In this document: positions 13,001-26,660 of the stretch, in pieces
Numbering within the stretch: position 1 is the stretch's first letter
How the letters are laid out: each line of letters begins with the position of its first letter
Assembly (NCBI RefSeq): GCF_023343835.1
Contig: NC_064447.1
Coordinates: 6,154,001-6,218,000, forward strand
Direction: 5' to 3'
Length of the DNA: 64,000 bases
Origin: Lagopus muta
Taxonomy: Eukaryota; Chordata; Aves; Galliformes; Phasianidae
The notes under the pieces: model-generated
Databases searched by the model: none
What the model saw: the letters and a program-made list of their open reading frames with translations, nothing else
What the model was told of the DNA's origin: nothing
Made by a program: the position numbers and the translations under genes

Positions 13001-16000
13001 TGTGAAGTTAAGATTGCAGAAGCATTAAATAGTAGGATTTGTCTGCAAAAGAAGAAAGCTTGCCATCACAGCTTGTCAGTATAGACTGTGGGAGTTGCTT
13101 TATTCTTCTAATGCATATGCACTATTGCAATAACTTTGACATGAGGTTTTCCCTGTTGAAAAGTAAAAGATCTAGGAGGCTGATTTCTTGAGACTATGGT
13201 TAAATTGTGTGCTGTTAGGATTTGTATATAAGCATAGTAATAATATGCTGTTGGAGATTCTTTTGCCTGAAAGTTTCTACTGGTATTTACTGACTCACTG
13301 CTTCATCATGAGTCATATCCTTAAAATTCTGCATGTTTACTATGTTTCTTACCTAACCATTGCATATCTAGTAACAGTCAGCTTATGAACAGCTTTTGTC
13401 AATAGGGATATGGTAAGAGTGAATTGACTTGTAGTGGGTGGTTGAGAAATGTACAGCATGCTGCTTGAGAAAGGGTTAATTCAGGCATGCCAAGGTGTGT
13501 AAGGTTTGAGGTCCAGAAGACACAAGAAGACCTTAAATAGTATGAGGGCATGGATTAGTCATGAGGTTGGTAAATAAGAGTTGTTGTCAGTAAAGCCTAG
13601 GAAACATCCATAGTAATGCTTTGATGAATTGGATATCTCACTTTAGGGCTGTATGTATTAGCAAAGCAAATTCCACTTGAAATATATCTAGATCCAGTCT
13701 CACAGCTGTTTCTCCAGGATTACAGGGGGCGCAGATACCCAGTGCCACATGTCAGAGAGGCAGCAATGACATCTGAGAGAGGGGACAGTGCTACAAACAA
13801 GTACAGGCTGTGCTCTGTTCAGTGACAATGTCTTGACCTGGTTGCTCAGACCTGACAGGTTTGTAACCAGCATTAAACAGCAAAATCTGGTTTAATTTTT
13901 CCATTTGCTCAGTCTAGCAGTAGACTGGTAAAGCCATGAATCCATGATCTCTACAGTAAACTGTATAATTCTTCTAATATTTGGTTGTATTCTGAATTCA
14001 CAAAATGACACATCGTGCTAGGAAAATTCTAATACATTTTATAGTTGGAACTTGCTTCAAGTGAACTGTGAGCTGCAAAGGGAAAAGATGGTCAAAACCC
14101 TCCTGGGATGTTATCGCATACAGATGTAATGAGCCAGCACTTAGTCTGAGCAAGTCACTTCAGAACATTCAGTATCATAAAAATGTAGCTTGGCTCTCCT
14201 TTTTTTGTTATTAAAGCTTGGACTTTATCAACCTGAATTGCACCTGCTGCTTTGGTGACAGAGTTAGCCTTATGGCTACACTTCTCACTAACTGAGCAGG
14301 TTGCAGATGTGTTCTGATGTTCTTCTGGGAGCTGTAAAACAACCTCAATTTTGAGTTCTCTGATACTCAACTATAATACTGACATCCAGTTTAAGTTTCT
14401 GCCTAACTTTTAGCACAGAATCACTTGTTGTTTTCTAATGCTGTGATGTTCACTGTTTTGAAATTCAACAATGCTTCATGAGAGAAGTGGAATGCTGTAA
14501 TATTTTTTATTTAAAAAGATATATAGTAATAAAGAACGAGTGAAAACAAGCAGATGTAATAGCCCATTGTATCTTAGCTCAGCCCAAAGTCTATAAATCT
14601 TGCTTTTATCCAACTGAAAGAGGACTTTTTTTGAATGTCTGGGATTTGTTTCTTCTTGCCCAGCCAACAGATGACAAGCAGCTCTTGGAATTTCTGTGTG
14701 CAGCAATAGAAACTCTGTTACCAAGATTTTGTCTGTTTATCCTGAAAAAGGATCCAAATCTCACCATGGAAAAGTAATCTGGTAGTATTTGTTTTGTCCA
14801 TTTCAAGTTAGACTCTAATAATAATTGAATGCAAAGATGGGAAGATAAGTCAAGTGGAAGGAAATCAGAAAAGCAAAAGAGCATGGCAGAAAACCTGCTG
14901 CACTCCTCTGTGTGTAAACCAGATCATTGGAGAGGCAGTGAGTCTTCTCCCTGGTGTGTGACAGTTGATTAAAAAGCCGCAATTATTACCATGGTGTTAG
15001 AATGGTAACTTGCTCAATCTCAAATAGCAGCTGTCTGTAGGAAGAGAAGAGTCATCCATTCAGGAAAAGGAAACCTTATTTGTAATTGTTTTTCTGTATA
15101 ACTGTTGGTAGCTGTTAGCGTCAGCATCCTCGAGGTCTGATGGTTCTCTAAAAGAAGTTCATAGCAATGGCTAAAATGTAATTGCAGCTGGGAAGACTAT
15201 GTGGCAAGGCAGTGAGGGCTGCCAAACACAGTGTAATATCAGTAGCATGCGGCTTCCACAGATCTGCACTGCATTCCCAGCAAGACCCTTCAAAACAAAT
15301 TTTAGCCCTCGTTATAAATCAGAAGTTGAAATGCAGACAAATGAAATCTTCTCTTTTGCTTTCCTGCTGAAAGTATCATCCTGGAAACTTAGTGGCTCAT
15401 ATAATGTAGGAGACTTCTGCTTGGTAATGTGCCACTCATTTCTTTTGATGCTGCATGGTGTGAGGCAAAGCTGTGTAAGTTTCCAAGACATGTAAAATCT
15501 TAAGGACAAGCACAAAGGCCTGTAAAATGACTTTGATACTGTTAAAATCTTGAAACCACCTGCAAATAATGCTATCCTTTCCTCTCATTTCCCTTCCCAG
15601 TTCTGAACTGCAAGTCAGCCAAGAAAGCATTCCCAAGAGCTCTCCACAAAGTCTGAATCATTTGCAAACTTGTTTTAACTTCTTTTACAGATTTAAAATA
15701 ACTTCTGAGACTCTGCATGTGCCAAAGAATACATTGCAATGGTTCATACAGTGTGTTTGAGAAGAACACAGAACACACACAAAAAACAGGTTGTGATCTT
15801 GCATGTACATCCTACATATTTGCAGGAGGAGTGAGAAAGCAATGCTGTGGTGGCTTTGTGTGAAAAACGGCATTAGAAGACTTGTATTTATCACTGTAAG
15901 AAGCTAAATACTAAGAAATGTATAAACAGAAAATTGGAAGCTTATTCTACACAGGATACTAATTAGACATTTAATGCTGGTTTAAGGTTTTCACTGAGAG

Positions 16001-19000
16001 GGGAATTTGATTCCGGAAGGTTTCTGTAAGTACAGAGAGGAATTAGGTGCCCCAAGGTCTGCTGAACAAATTCTAACAGCCAGCTTCCAGTTTTACCTTT
16101 ATAATGATCAATTATTTGAAAATGAATGTTTTCCTAGCAGAAAATCATCCTGAATATTTCCCATTTAAACCCTGTTGCATAAATACTTGCCTTTATTCAG
16201 CGATGAATATTCAATATAACATAGTGCTGGTTTGATTAATGCAATCATGGAGTTTACACAGACATACAGGGAAGGCAGAGCAGCTCACAATTTCCTTCTC
16301 TGACCGTCTTACATGCTTCATTTCTATGCTCCAGAAGAGAAATGTATGCTTTGTACTTCCACATGGGGAGAGTATGATCTGACTTATGGTATGGGGGCAG
16401 GATCTGTTTGTCTTGCATTACCTGGGTTAGTTTCACTAACGAGCTGTGTGTGTCTATGATTTTGATGTGCCTGTATTATAATCTCATCAGTAAAATTAAA
16501 TAGCGTCAAAACAGTCTTTAAAAATAACTAAATAAATAACCTGCAGTGGGAAGGGGTCATATGAGAGAATGGAACTGGTTAACTGGTTATATTCTTTGTT
16601 AGGGAAGAATCTTACTTCCTGGTATTACTACTGCAGGTGGGTTATAAAGGATGAAAAAACTTTTAGTTACCTGAAGAAAATTATTCTACTGGTGGGCAAT
16701 GAACGAAACATTATTGACAACCTGAAGTGTCTAGTTTGGGGCTTGGAAAGGTATTCCAGAAACCAATTGAAGCAGAGACTATTTGTGTTAGTAGCCATAC
16801 CAGTGCCCTAATAAGGGCCCAGATGTAAATGCTGAATCCCAGCAGCCAGAGCCTTGGGTCCATTTCTGAACTTAAACCTCCTTTCCATGGATACCAGTGG
16901 TGAAAACCTGTCTCAACTATAGTATCTCTGAGACAAGAACTGTCACTTAACCCTTGGGGGCAACAGATGGTTTGTACTATGGTTTAATGGACTGAGGGGC
17001 AGCTCCAAATGCTGACATGCCATAAGTTTTTCAGCTATATAAACTTCAGTTTTGACAATCTAGGAGAAAGTGAGGATCAAGGATCTGATTTCGTATCATA
17101 CGGAATGAATCGTGTCTGGGAGGACTGACATGTATTTGCACGCCACTCCCAATCTGCCAGTTTAATGTCTAAATACAGCATGTGTGTATTTTGTATAGTT
17201 TTAACAGAAAATGCTACTTGTCATGCTTATGAAGGGATCTCATGCCTTTTATCTGCTCTCATCTGCAAACTGCCATGTATGGTGAATATTCAGCATCATC
17301 TAAGGGAACTATACAAACTTTTCTTCTGTGTTTAGTACACAGTCCTCCTCTACATCTGAATGTAGCAGCACTCTAATGAGAACCAAAGTCCACTGCTTTT
17401 TACTTGCAGCATTAGCAACACCAAGTATGTAGAAACTATGGAGTGTAGATCAAGGGAGTGCCCAGCAAATGCTCACAGAATCTGCCTGGAGCCAGTTGTG
17501 CTCCTGTCCTCTGTGTTCAGCAGCAGTGCAGCCACTTAAGCATCTCAAAGACCAGGGAAATGTGGTGTGAGGCAGCAAACTGAGGCTGAGGTTATGAATG
17601 TAGCTGATTCAGCATGACCAAATAATGAGCAACAAACCCAGCTGGACTCAGGTGAGCTCCATACGCAGGTATGCCTTTGTGGATGGTGCTGAGCAACAAT
17701 TGCTGACTGTTTTATGAATTAGGGCTTGATGCAGCCTTACCAGGAACATCCTTTCTCTGGGAGCATGATAGATGTTCTGCTGTACTCTTTATGTTTTCAG
17801 AATTGAAATAACATAAAGGAGATGTACGATGAATCCATGGAATGTGTATGTTACCCACTCTTCTTAAGCCTGTGAGAATAGATAAAGGCTTTTCTAAGCT
17901 ATCAATGGATTTGTTTGCCAGATGCTTTCCAGATGAGTAGAGCGAGGATGGAGAAAGGAGGACTTTTGGCTCAATGCAATCCCTTTGAGTCCTTTCATAT
18001 TTCTTTCAAAACAAGCTTTTGATTTTTGAGGAACAGGAAAAAAAATTGGCAAGTGGAAAGCTTTTTAGGGGGAACATTAGTTTAAGTAATATTTCGAAGA
18101 AACATTGGCATTTTTAGTCCTAGAGAGATGGAGAAAATTCCTCATGGCTTTTCCAGATTCTTAGAAGGACCTTTCACTTTTTCAATATATGGGTGTTAGT
18201 TTGCTAATGTTGAGGAATGTTCTGTATGTGAGAAGTCTGAAAATAATAAAATTGGCATTTTAATTACTTGCAACATTTTTTTCCCCACAGCCAGTATGTA
18301 AGAAGCCACTTGTTCAGTGCACTCTGCAAAGCAAAAATGGAAACAAGCTATTACTTTGTTTTGTGTTTACATCCTGACATTTCTAAACAGAAGAAGAATG
18401 TAGAACACTTGTGGAAGAGATGCTTTTCTCTTAAATTTGCAAGAAATAACAAATGAGAAGTTTGATTATGATGAATTCGATTGGGTAATCATACATTATA
18501 CGAGAAACAGTCTGAACAAATAAACATCTCCAGAGAGTTGGACATTGTACCTAGTAAAATCCTATAAACAAAATACTTTCCTGAAGAAAGAAATGTCACA
18601 AACATTTCTGTACCACTTGGACTACTGATGGACTATATTAGATAAATCATCAAGAGTACAATGAACAGAGAAGCAACTAGTGAAAAAAATGACTTCTCTT
18701 TCCTGGGCTGTCATTGCTGAAGTCATTGCTTTATTTAATTTAAAAAAAAAAAAGACTGATAATAGAAAGACGCTTCATCACAGATAAGGTGTGCCCACAG
18801 CTACAGTCCTTGAGCCTACTGCATCCAGGATCAATGCCCAGCATTGAGGAAGGCAGCCTTCTGTAAGTCATGGATCGACGGTTGACCACCATCAACAAAA
18901 GTTGTGAGTGTGAGTTGTGAGTTCCCACTGATCTGTCATTTCCTTCTTCTCATAAGGGAAGGCTATTGATTTCTTTTCTTTACAAATTGAACTTTGTACT

Positions 19001-20000
19001 GAGTATGTTACCTAGATCTCCAGCTTCAACACACCTATGAAAGTGCTTTAAAATCAGCTGTCATTTGGAGCTGTGTACTTAACATAATTTGCAGCATGGT
19101 TATTTTGCTGTGAGGAAGCACACAAAAACCATTCAAATTCTGGTTTCCCTTGAATGCACTTTCTATGAGTATTTCTAAAGCACAGACTGTGCAGCGGGTT
19201 GGGAATGAAGTGTAAAACATCTCAGCACAGTGAGTCTTGGGGTAAGGCCATGAAATGCTATTTGTTGAAATAGGGAACAGCACTTACAGTTTTTCAGTGC
19301 ATGCTTAGCATAGCTATATACCACAGTGTGAGTTGCAGGTCTGGAACATCTCACTGTCAGTGCCTAAGACTGAGAAATCTGTATATTTATTCTGCTGCTA
19401 GTGCTGTTCATTGCAATTCTTCATTACTGAGTCAAGCTGAAAAGTTAAGGTCACATCTGGCTTAAGTTGCCATTGCTGAATTCATCAGGCAGGAAGGAAG
19501 TGCATTCTGCAAGAAAGAATTTGGATGGTAACTATTACATTCTCCACTTTCCCCATGTGTATGATAAAATTAAGCTGATTGCTGTAACTCTCTCTTCCCC
19601 ACATCTTTTCCCACTGCATGTCCTTGACATCTAGCAGTGTACCAATTTTCTTCTCTCTTAAAGCCTTCTCAATGCCTTCTATGCTGCGAGTGGTAGCCAC
19701 TGCTTGTTTTGCCAAGGCCACATGCCAGAGAGCAGCCAAGGCAATCAGTGTGTGGCTGAGAGTGCTAGTGATGGAGAAGTGTGATTCCCTTGGGTAGTGA
19801 GCACTTTGATTCACAACTCCAAACAGATTAACTCACTGTTAGAAGAGTAGGTCCCAGTCTTGGCACCTGAGAGAAAATGAGCTTGTAGGAAGATGGCTGT
19901 GAAAAGCTGTGGCTGGGCAATTAAGATTTTGAGTCTGCTTCAGTATCAGTAAGAGAACTGCAGTTTTTAAAAGCAACTACTGTCCGCTGGAATGGTAAAA
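10001..20000. other. Intergenic, no recognisable gene
   Basis: No exon of a known family was recognised on either strand. An A12 run lies at 18742-18753 and a possible CTCF-like match (CAGGGGGCGCAG) near 13722-13733. The longest frame that reads like protein is on the minus strand at 19485-19814. It has a helix-rich, charged middle section but no ATG near its start, and I could not place it in any family. Confidence 0.55.
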
Positions 20001-23000
20001 TGCTTGGAGACCAGAAAAAAATCCAACTGTTCATGCAACATTACCGCAATTCTCCTCCAAGTCATTAAGAAACCTGCTGAGCCAAACATTACCTTGGATT
20101 ATTCTCCCGTCATTCAGTCTTCCTGCAACATGAGGTTGGGTAATCTGATGATAAACACATTTTAAATTTCTGAGGTCCTAGCTTTGTCCGTACTGAATTC
20201 CACAGTTGTTATCTGTGCCTTATCTCAGTTCTGTAAAAGGAAATCATAAATTAGTGCTGCTCTTGTAGTCTGTGCTGATTATTAGTTCTGAGGTGGAAGG
20301 AAACGCTGATTCCAGTGAAAGGCATCTTAAATGAGGAAGGCTGTGTATTTAAAGTTTGTCTTTGGCAAACAGTAGGAGTTTGACTGCACTGCTGTTCTAA
20401 CACTTGTACATCTGACGCAACTGAATCACAGCAATATTGACAGTTTCTGAAGAATCTAAAGCATCAAAACTTAATCCACAAAGGATACTTAAATGCTTTA
20501 CTCGACCCTTGTAGGGGCACTCTTACCTGGATTCTGAGCTGTTCTGCGAAATCAGATTCACTGTTTTGGGATAACATTGCTATAGGCAGGGTGGAAGTTA
20601 GGTAGCAGGGGGGAAAGGATGCACGCCGTGATTCTGATAAGCTGAATTCTAGGCAGGCACCTTGAAGTCTCTACACCAGAAGTCAGCAGTCTCTTGAAAA
20701 TGAGTTGGCCTCTTGTTCTAACTGTCCCACAAGCCCTCTAGAAGATGCTTTGAAAAGCAATGCATAGTTTCCTCATTTTATCCTTTTGGATAGTAGGTAT
20801 AAAGGGGAACTGCATGCTGCCGCTTGGAAAAAAAAACAGCGTTCCCTCATCGTTCTCTCTGGAGAATGTGGGATATTTTCTGAGTTGAAGATGGAGAATT
20901 ACAGGTATCTCATCTTTCCCCTTATTCCCAGACCTCTCACAAAGTTGTTTCTATAATGTCAAAAAGTCTGAATACAAACAACTGGGCACCAAGTTGTGTT
21001 GCTAAAACATTGATCATATGAAGTCTTTGGAATTCTTGGTATATCTTAGCTTCAGAAACATGTACAGCAGTAGCACACGAAACTAGTATTGTCACAGCAG
21101 TAACACAAGATGACTGACTAGGATTCACCATTAGTCTGATCATGCAAGCAACAAATTGGAGAAGATACTTTTTTGCAATGTTATATTGATTATCTGCCTT
21201 ACTATATTGTTATTGTTTGCAAAATAATTGTTTCCCTTATGGAAATGTAGGATGTAGCACCTCTCATTTTCACCTGAAAGGGTTTTTTGTCAATAGTAGT
21301 TGACTTTCTTAAATTTTTTCCATCTGTCTGTCTTTTTTCAGTTCTTTCTGTTGAATGTTTTGCTTGATATCTTACCATCAGCTTTGAAGGACATTATTTG
21401 TTTTATACCTAACTACAAAAATAGTATATTGTTAAGAGATCTCTGATCACTGCTTCTCAGAGAGAAGGCAAAAGAAGAAGCAAAATCATTCTAGAGGATG
21501 CATTCCGACAGCTCAGCACTGAGTTTTTTGACCAGTTGTCACCACTGTGCCATGAATGCTTGATGGCACACATTTCTCAGGAGCAGGGAGGAAACCAGGT
21601 AGGCCTGTGTTCAGCAGCCCCATGCAGGGACTAGGGGGACCAGGAAAACAGCAGAGATGGGGGAGGTGAATTGCAGGCCCTCTGCACCTTCTCACCTTTC
21701 AATTCTTGTATGATTCAGTATTGCCTTCAGTAGAGTTTACTCCCCATAAGGTATGGAGATGTTGTACCCAATATCCAGATGGGCCAGAGCTACTACGCTT
21801 CCCTGCTTTAAAATAAAATATCATCCTCTCAGGAGAAGAGATCAGTTGATGCAATGCCTTCTCCATGTTGTAAATCTATATCATTTTGTCATCTTCCCAG
21901 TTGTGTTCATATGTGTAACTGTTCCTATTTTGGAAGCTCATTCTAAAACATGCATATTGTTCAGCTCAAAATAATCAGCCTGGTGTTGTTTCATCAGTTG
22001 TTCTCCATTCCCCTCATCTGTGCCTCAAATATTCCAGTCAGAGGGAGAGACCTGCCTCTGCTTTCCTCGAGGTATCCAACGCCCTTGCCTCCAGGCTCAG
22101 TGCCATGTGCCAGGACACGCTGCTAGACCGCGACAGGCCTAGATACCACAAAGTGTTGGCCTTGAGTAGATCAGTCTGTCTGGCTGCATAAACTCCGTTG
22201 TGCTTTAGTACCCAGAATAGTTCTTCTCTTCTAAGAATATGAAAGGTAAATGGACATTAACATGCTGGAGCTATCTACAGGTAATAAATCATAGTGCTTA
22301 AATGTTTATGTATAGAAGTTCTGCAGCTCTCCAGCACACAGCTATGATTTAGCTGCCCCTGAGGGAAACAGGTAGTAGTTCTTTTACATAAGTACTTTCA
22401 GCTGGGGCACAAAAATAATGGATCATTTGGGGCTATCTGCTTGGCAAGTCTGTCAGTTCCACTGCACAAACTGCAGACGTTTCCCACCACCCCTAGTGAT
22501 TTGTTTAGCAGCACAGCCTTGCACATCGCTTGCAGACTAGCCAAGCTAGACCATATTATTCCAAGTTTCTCCTTCTATGGAGTTGTGACTTCAGTAAAAG
22601 AGCATTGTTTGCTCAGGCACATATTGTTTGCTCTGTGTTTAGGCCACAAGAAACCTCAGCTATGCCAAAAATCTGTGCCGAAGTATTCAGAATACATTTT
22701 TAAAAAGTGTTCTTCCATCTAACTGTAAGCCATTGCGCTCTCTACTCGGACAGGAGCACAAATATATAAGTTGGTATTTTATTGGCAAAATCCCTTTATG
22801 CCCAGTACAATACAACTAATTCATCACTAAGTAACTTACACAGATGAATTTTTCCTCTTCTCCTGTACATTTAAAGAACAAGCACAGCTTTGAAGTTCTA
22901 GAATACGGAGCATATTTGCGATGCGTGATAAGGGACATGCATTAGCAATTAGTCATTACACTCTCACTTTCTTTTGAACACAGATTATAATTGCTATAGC

Positions 23001-25187
23001 ACCACTGAGCCTGTGTAGCTTGGGTGACACTTTCCAATTATGAAATTCATCTGGAAAGCTGAGTGTATTGAGGGATTCACCCTCTTCATAGGAGTATGTA
23101 TATCTTTGCAGACACCAAGGAGACTGAACATTGCAAACAGTTTTGGGATCCCAGCATCCCCTGAGCCCACAAGGTAGTTGCTTTCTTGCACAAAATGGAA
23201 GCACAGCATTGCCCTTTCTGCATGTATCAGATGACTGCAGGGAGAGACCTGGCAAGGGCTGTGCTGTTTTCTTACATGAGAAAGGTGAAGCGAGGACACT
23301 GAGCAAGCAGAGTATCAGCAAAAAGAGCAGAGCTCACATGCTGCAGCTCTCAAGGAGAGGGGCAGGCCGTGGGACAGGGAGCAGCAGTGAAGACTGGATC
23401 TTGCTAGTGGCAGGTTAGAACAAGCAGCTGCAATTTCAGCAGCCAGCTTAACCTAACTAAACTGAGACAGTAAGAGCACAAGCCCAGTTCTGCAACAGCT
23501 ACATCCATAACTGATTTTTCTTGGTGTTTCCTTGCTGTTGGGACACGGTTCTGTATGGAATGGTTTGATCACACATGTACTCCTGCTACAGGAGGACGAA
23601 GAAAAGCTCTATGTTGAAGTCAGTGCAGATCAGATGTATTACACAAAAGTCCTTGAGTCAGTGTCTCCAGACTCTGGGAACAACTTCATGGAGACACTGG
23701 AGCAAAACTGAAGCATAAGCTGCTGTGCAAGGGTCCTGCATTTCTGCTTAGCCATATGGATAAATGGCTTTTACAGGCAACCAACAGCAGCACAAACCAA
23801 GATGATGATTTGATTTGTGTATGTAAATGCTTTTGGTCAGCATGCCTGCAATCTAGTACAATGTGTGTCATGTCTGTGGGCAGCTGGCTCTGAATTCTGC
23901 CTCCTGGGGTTGGTCAACCATCTGCCATTCAGCCATCCTCTGACCTGCCCTGGGGCTGCTGCAGTGCAGGATGGCTGCGGAGCCCTCCAGCTGGCCTGTT
24001 TGTCTGTGGGGTGTGCTTGGGATAGACCCTGGGGCCAGTGGGGGAACAGCCGTAATGCTAATGCCACTTTAGGGTTAGGACCGCCAGGGCTAGGGAAGAC
24101 TGATGCTGAAATGGACAGGAGGGCTTAATCACAACAAAAGCATCCAACAAAATGGCAGCTAGTGGAGAGAATGCACCAACCATGGCAGTACAGAGCTCCA
24201 TTTTGACTGTAAAACACGTGCAAAATCCCTGGTTTAACATTTAATGAGCTCATTGCACAGGCTGAAGGCACAGCAGCTCCACAGTGCACTGGTGCCATGG
24301 GCTGCCCGCACGGGGCTGCAGCGAGCGGTGCAGGAGTGCAGTGTGCTCAGATCCCAGTGCCTCTCTGAACGGAGAGCAAACAGACACAGCTGATGCAAAT
24401 GAAACTCCTGAGCCCATTTTCATGTTCCCCTCGTTTTCCTGTATGGCGTGTTTGTAAATGCTGCTAGTTAAACGCAGGCAGGAACATCAGGGTCACGTAC
24501 ACACTTCTGGCATGGAGTCAGGCCCTGGGAGAGCCGGGGCTGAGGCGGTTCCAGGTGGAGCTCTCTGAGATAGCTGCAAGTGCAAGTTTCACAGACTTCT
24601 CTTGGAACATTGCCTGCAGGGCACAGATGCGATACTGGGAGATGAACGCACTCCTCTCTCTGTTGCATGTTTGTAACAAAATAGCTAGGTTTGTTTCTGA
24701 TGCTTCTTCCTCCCAGGCCACAAGCAGCATTTTGCAGGAGCTGATGGAGGATGATGGCCGTCATGCATTCAGTGGGCAGCGTACAGGATGGCACCTGTGG
24801 CTGTGGGGCTGCTAAACACATCCATCTGTGCCCCTGGAGCTCCATGCCTGCTGTGCCACCCTCCTGGCTGGGAAATCTGTGGCTCAGAAGGGCCTGCAGG
24901 CCCAAGGACCCGCTGCCACACAGTGTGCCAGCGCCTTCCTGACCATGCTTTGCTCTGTGCCCTCTGACCTACAGAATATTCTCATCACTCCCTTTTTTTT
25001 GTATATAGCCTCATTTTCTTGTGCTGTATTTTCTTATGTTTGTTTCACAACATGAAGAAATTTCCCACCAGAAGACAACCTCTGCCTTGTTTATTTAAGC
25101 ATATTTCCTTTCATTTTTTTTAACTTTAAAAATTCCACTCAATATTAGTTACTTTGGTGATAGTAATAAACTAGTAAATGCCTTCAT

Positions 25188-25210
25188 ACAAACAAACAAA
25201 TAAACAAACA
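25188..25210 (+). repeat. (AAAC)n microsatellite
   Basis: ACAAACAAACAAATAAACAA continues for three more bases. It is an AAAC repeat with a single AAAT interruption. Confidence 0.9.
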
Positions 25211-25994
25211 GTGGTCAGGGCTCTCATTTGTATAGCCTAGGTTGGCTTTAGATAAAATACTCTGGATTCTTTTATATAAACCTGAATGTCTTTGCATTGG
25301 CAACCAATGAAGGACTGCCTTTGTGTTTATAAATCCTCAGAGAAAATCCAAACAAACGTTCAAGCTACTGTGTTGTCTCCTCTTATTTGTCTAATAAGGA
25401 TACAGGAATGTTATCTGTGTTTTTAAAAATAAAAAAAATGTAAGAGATCAAAGGACATCATAGGAAGAGTGGGTAAACATTTATGAATTTCAGTTGAAAA
25501 ATAACAAGAGTTGTAACGTACAAAGAGTTAGGAGGGTCTTTCCTATGACAAACAGTATTCAGACAAGTCTGGCTTGTGTCTTGTTCTCCTGAGCAGGTTT
25601 TAATAGAAGGTTTGTTTCACAGTACGGATTTCAGCAGGCCTGGGGCCAGAGAACAGATCTGAACTGGTAATGCGCATAATAAGGAGGCAGCGGTTATTTT
25701 ATGACTTAGTTAGAACAGCAAGCGTGTTCTTACATGCCGTAGGATCATAACTCAGTGACAAGAAATTTCTACCAATCCTTAACACTTCAAAGCAGTGCAG
25801 AGTGCAAGAAAGATTTGCTGTTTTGCATTGTCTGTAGATTTAAATTCCTTATTGCACAGTAAAACATTATTTATTTCTTTGTCATTTGGTTATTTATCTC
25901 TTTGTTGGAGTTGGTTGTGCTTTTGCTGTAAGAATTGAATCTCTTGGTTTAAAAAAGAAGCCCCTACTCTCCTTGACACATATTTTCTTCAATT

Positions 25995-26011
25995 AAAAAA
26001 AAAAAAAAAAA
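25995..26011 (+). repeat. A17 homopolymer run
   Basis: Seventeen consecutive A residues. No recognisable coding or retroposed sequence precedes it, so I call it a simple homopolymer and not a poly(A) tail. Confidence 0.8.
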
Positions 26012-26439
26012 GAATTTGAGCTAAGTAATGCAGAAATAAACTGAAAATTTCACGGTCATTTGTACATTACTACTTCGGCTACTGTTCTGTTGTAGAAATC
26101 CAGATCCAGAGCCATCTGTTTTTGTTATGTTTGCCTTTACTTTATTACTACCCTCATCTTCTAATTAACCTCTTTTATAGAAGCTGTTGACCTTTGTACT
26201 TTCTCTCACAATGATGGAGAGAAATGATCCAAAACCAAATGGTGTAGTGACAGTCGTGTATCATAGCTGCTTGTGGATTACAGTCTCAATCATCTAACAG
26301 ATTACTTTTAATCGGGATTGAAGCAGACAGAAGTGCCAAACCTCATCTCTGATGAACATAATATAGATAAGTGCCATATTGCCATATTTGGGAGAGCAGG
26401 ATCAGGTGAAAATACAGAAATTACAGGAAATGTGAGAAA

Positions 26440-26660
26440 ATGTGGGGAAAAAAAACCCTTCTTTACAGTGCATGGAGATTATCAACTCTGGCACAGGCTG
26501 CCCTGTGGGGCTGTAGAGTCTCCAACCTCAGGAGTATTCAGAACCTGCATGGACACAGCCTGCCAACAGCTCCAAGCTGACTGCTCTATGCAGGGATGGC
26601 TGGATTAGAAGATCTTCAGGTGTTCCTTCCAACATCAACTATTCTGTGGTTCTGTGAATT
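26440..26660 (+). mobile_element. Degraded CR1 LINE 3' end
   Basis: The segment around 26,455-26,610 translates, with gaps, to the last residues of the avian CR1 second reading frame: FFT, then LWHRLP, then GAVESP. It then runs into the CR1 3' untranslated region, with GGATGGCTGG, CTTCCAACATCAA and an ending of ATTCTGTGGTTCTGTGAATT. That ending is the usual CR1 ATTCTATG-type terminal repeat. The copy is strongly 5' truncated, lies in plus orientation, and has degraded to about 200 bp. The 5' boundary is approximate. Confidence 0.7.

Noticed and set aside
25995-26011. A17 run as the tail of a processed pseudogene
   Set aside because: The preceding sequence shows no coding similarity and no flanking target-site duplication was seen.
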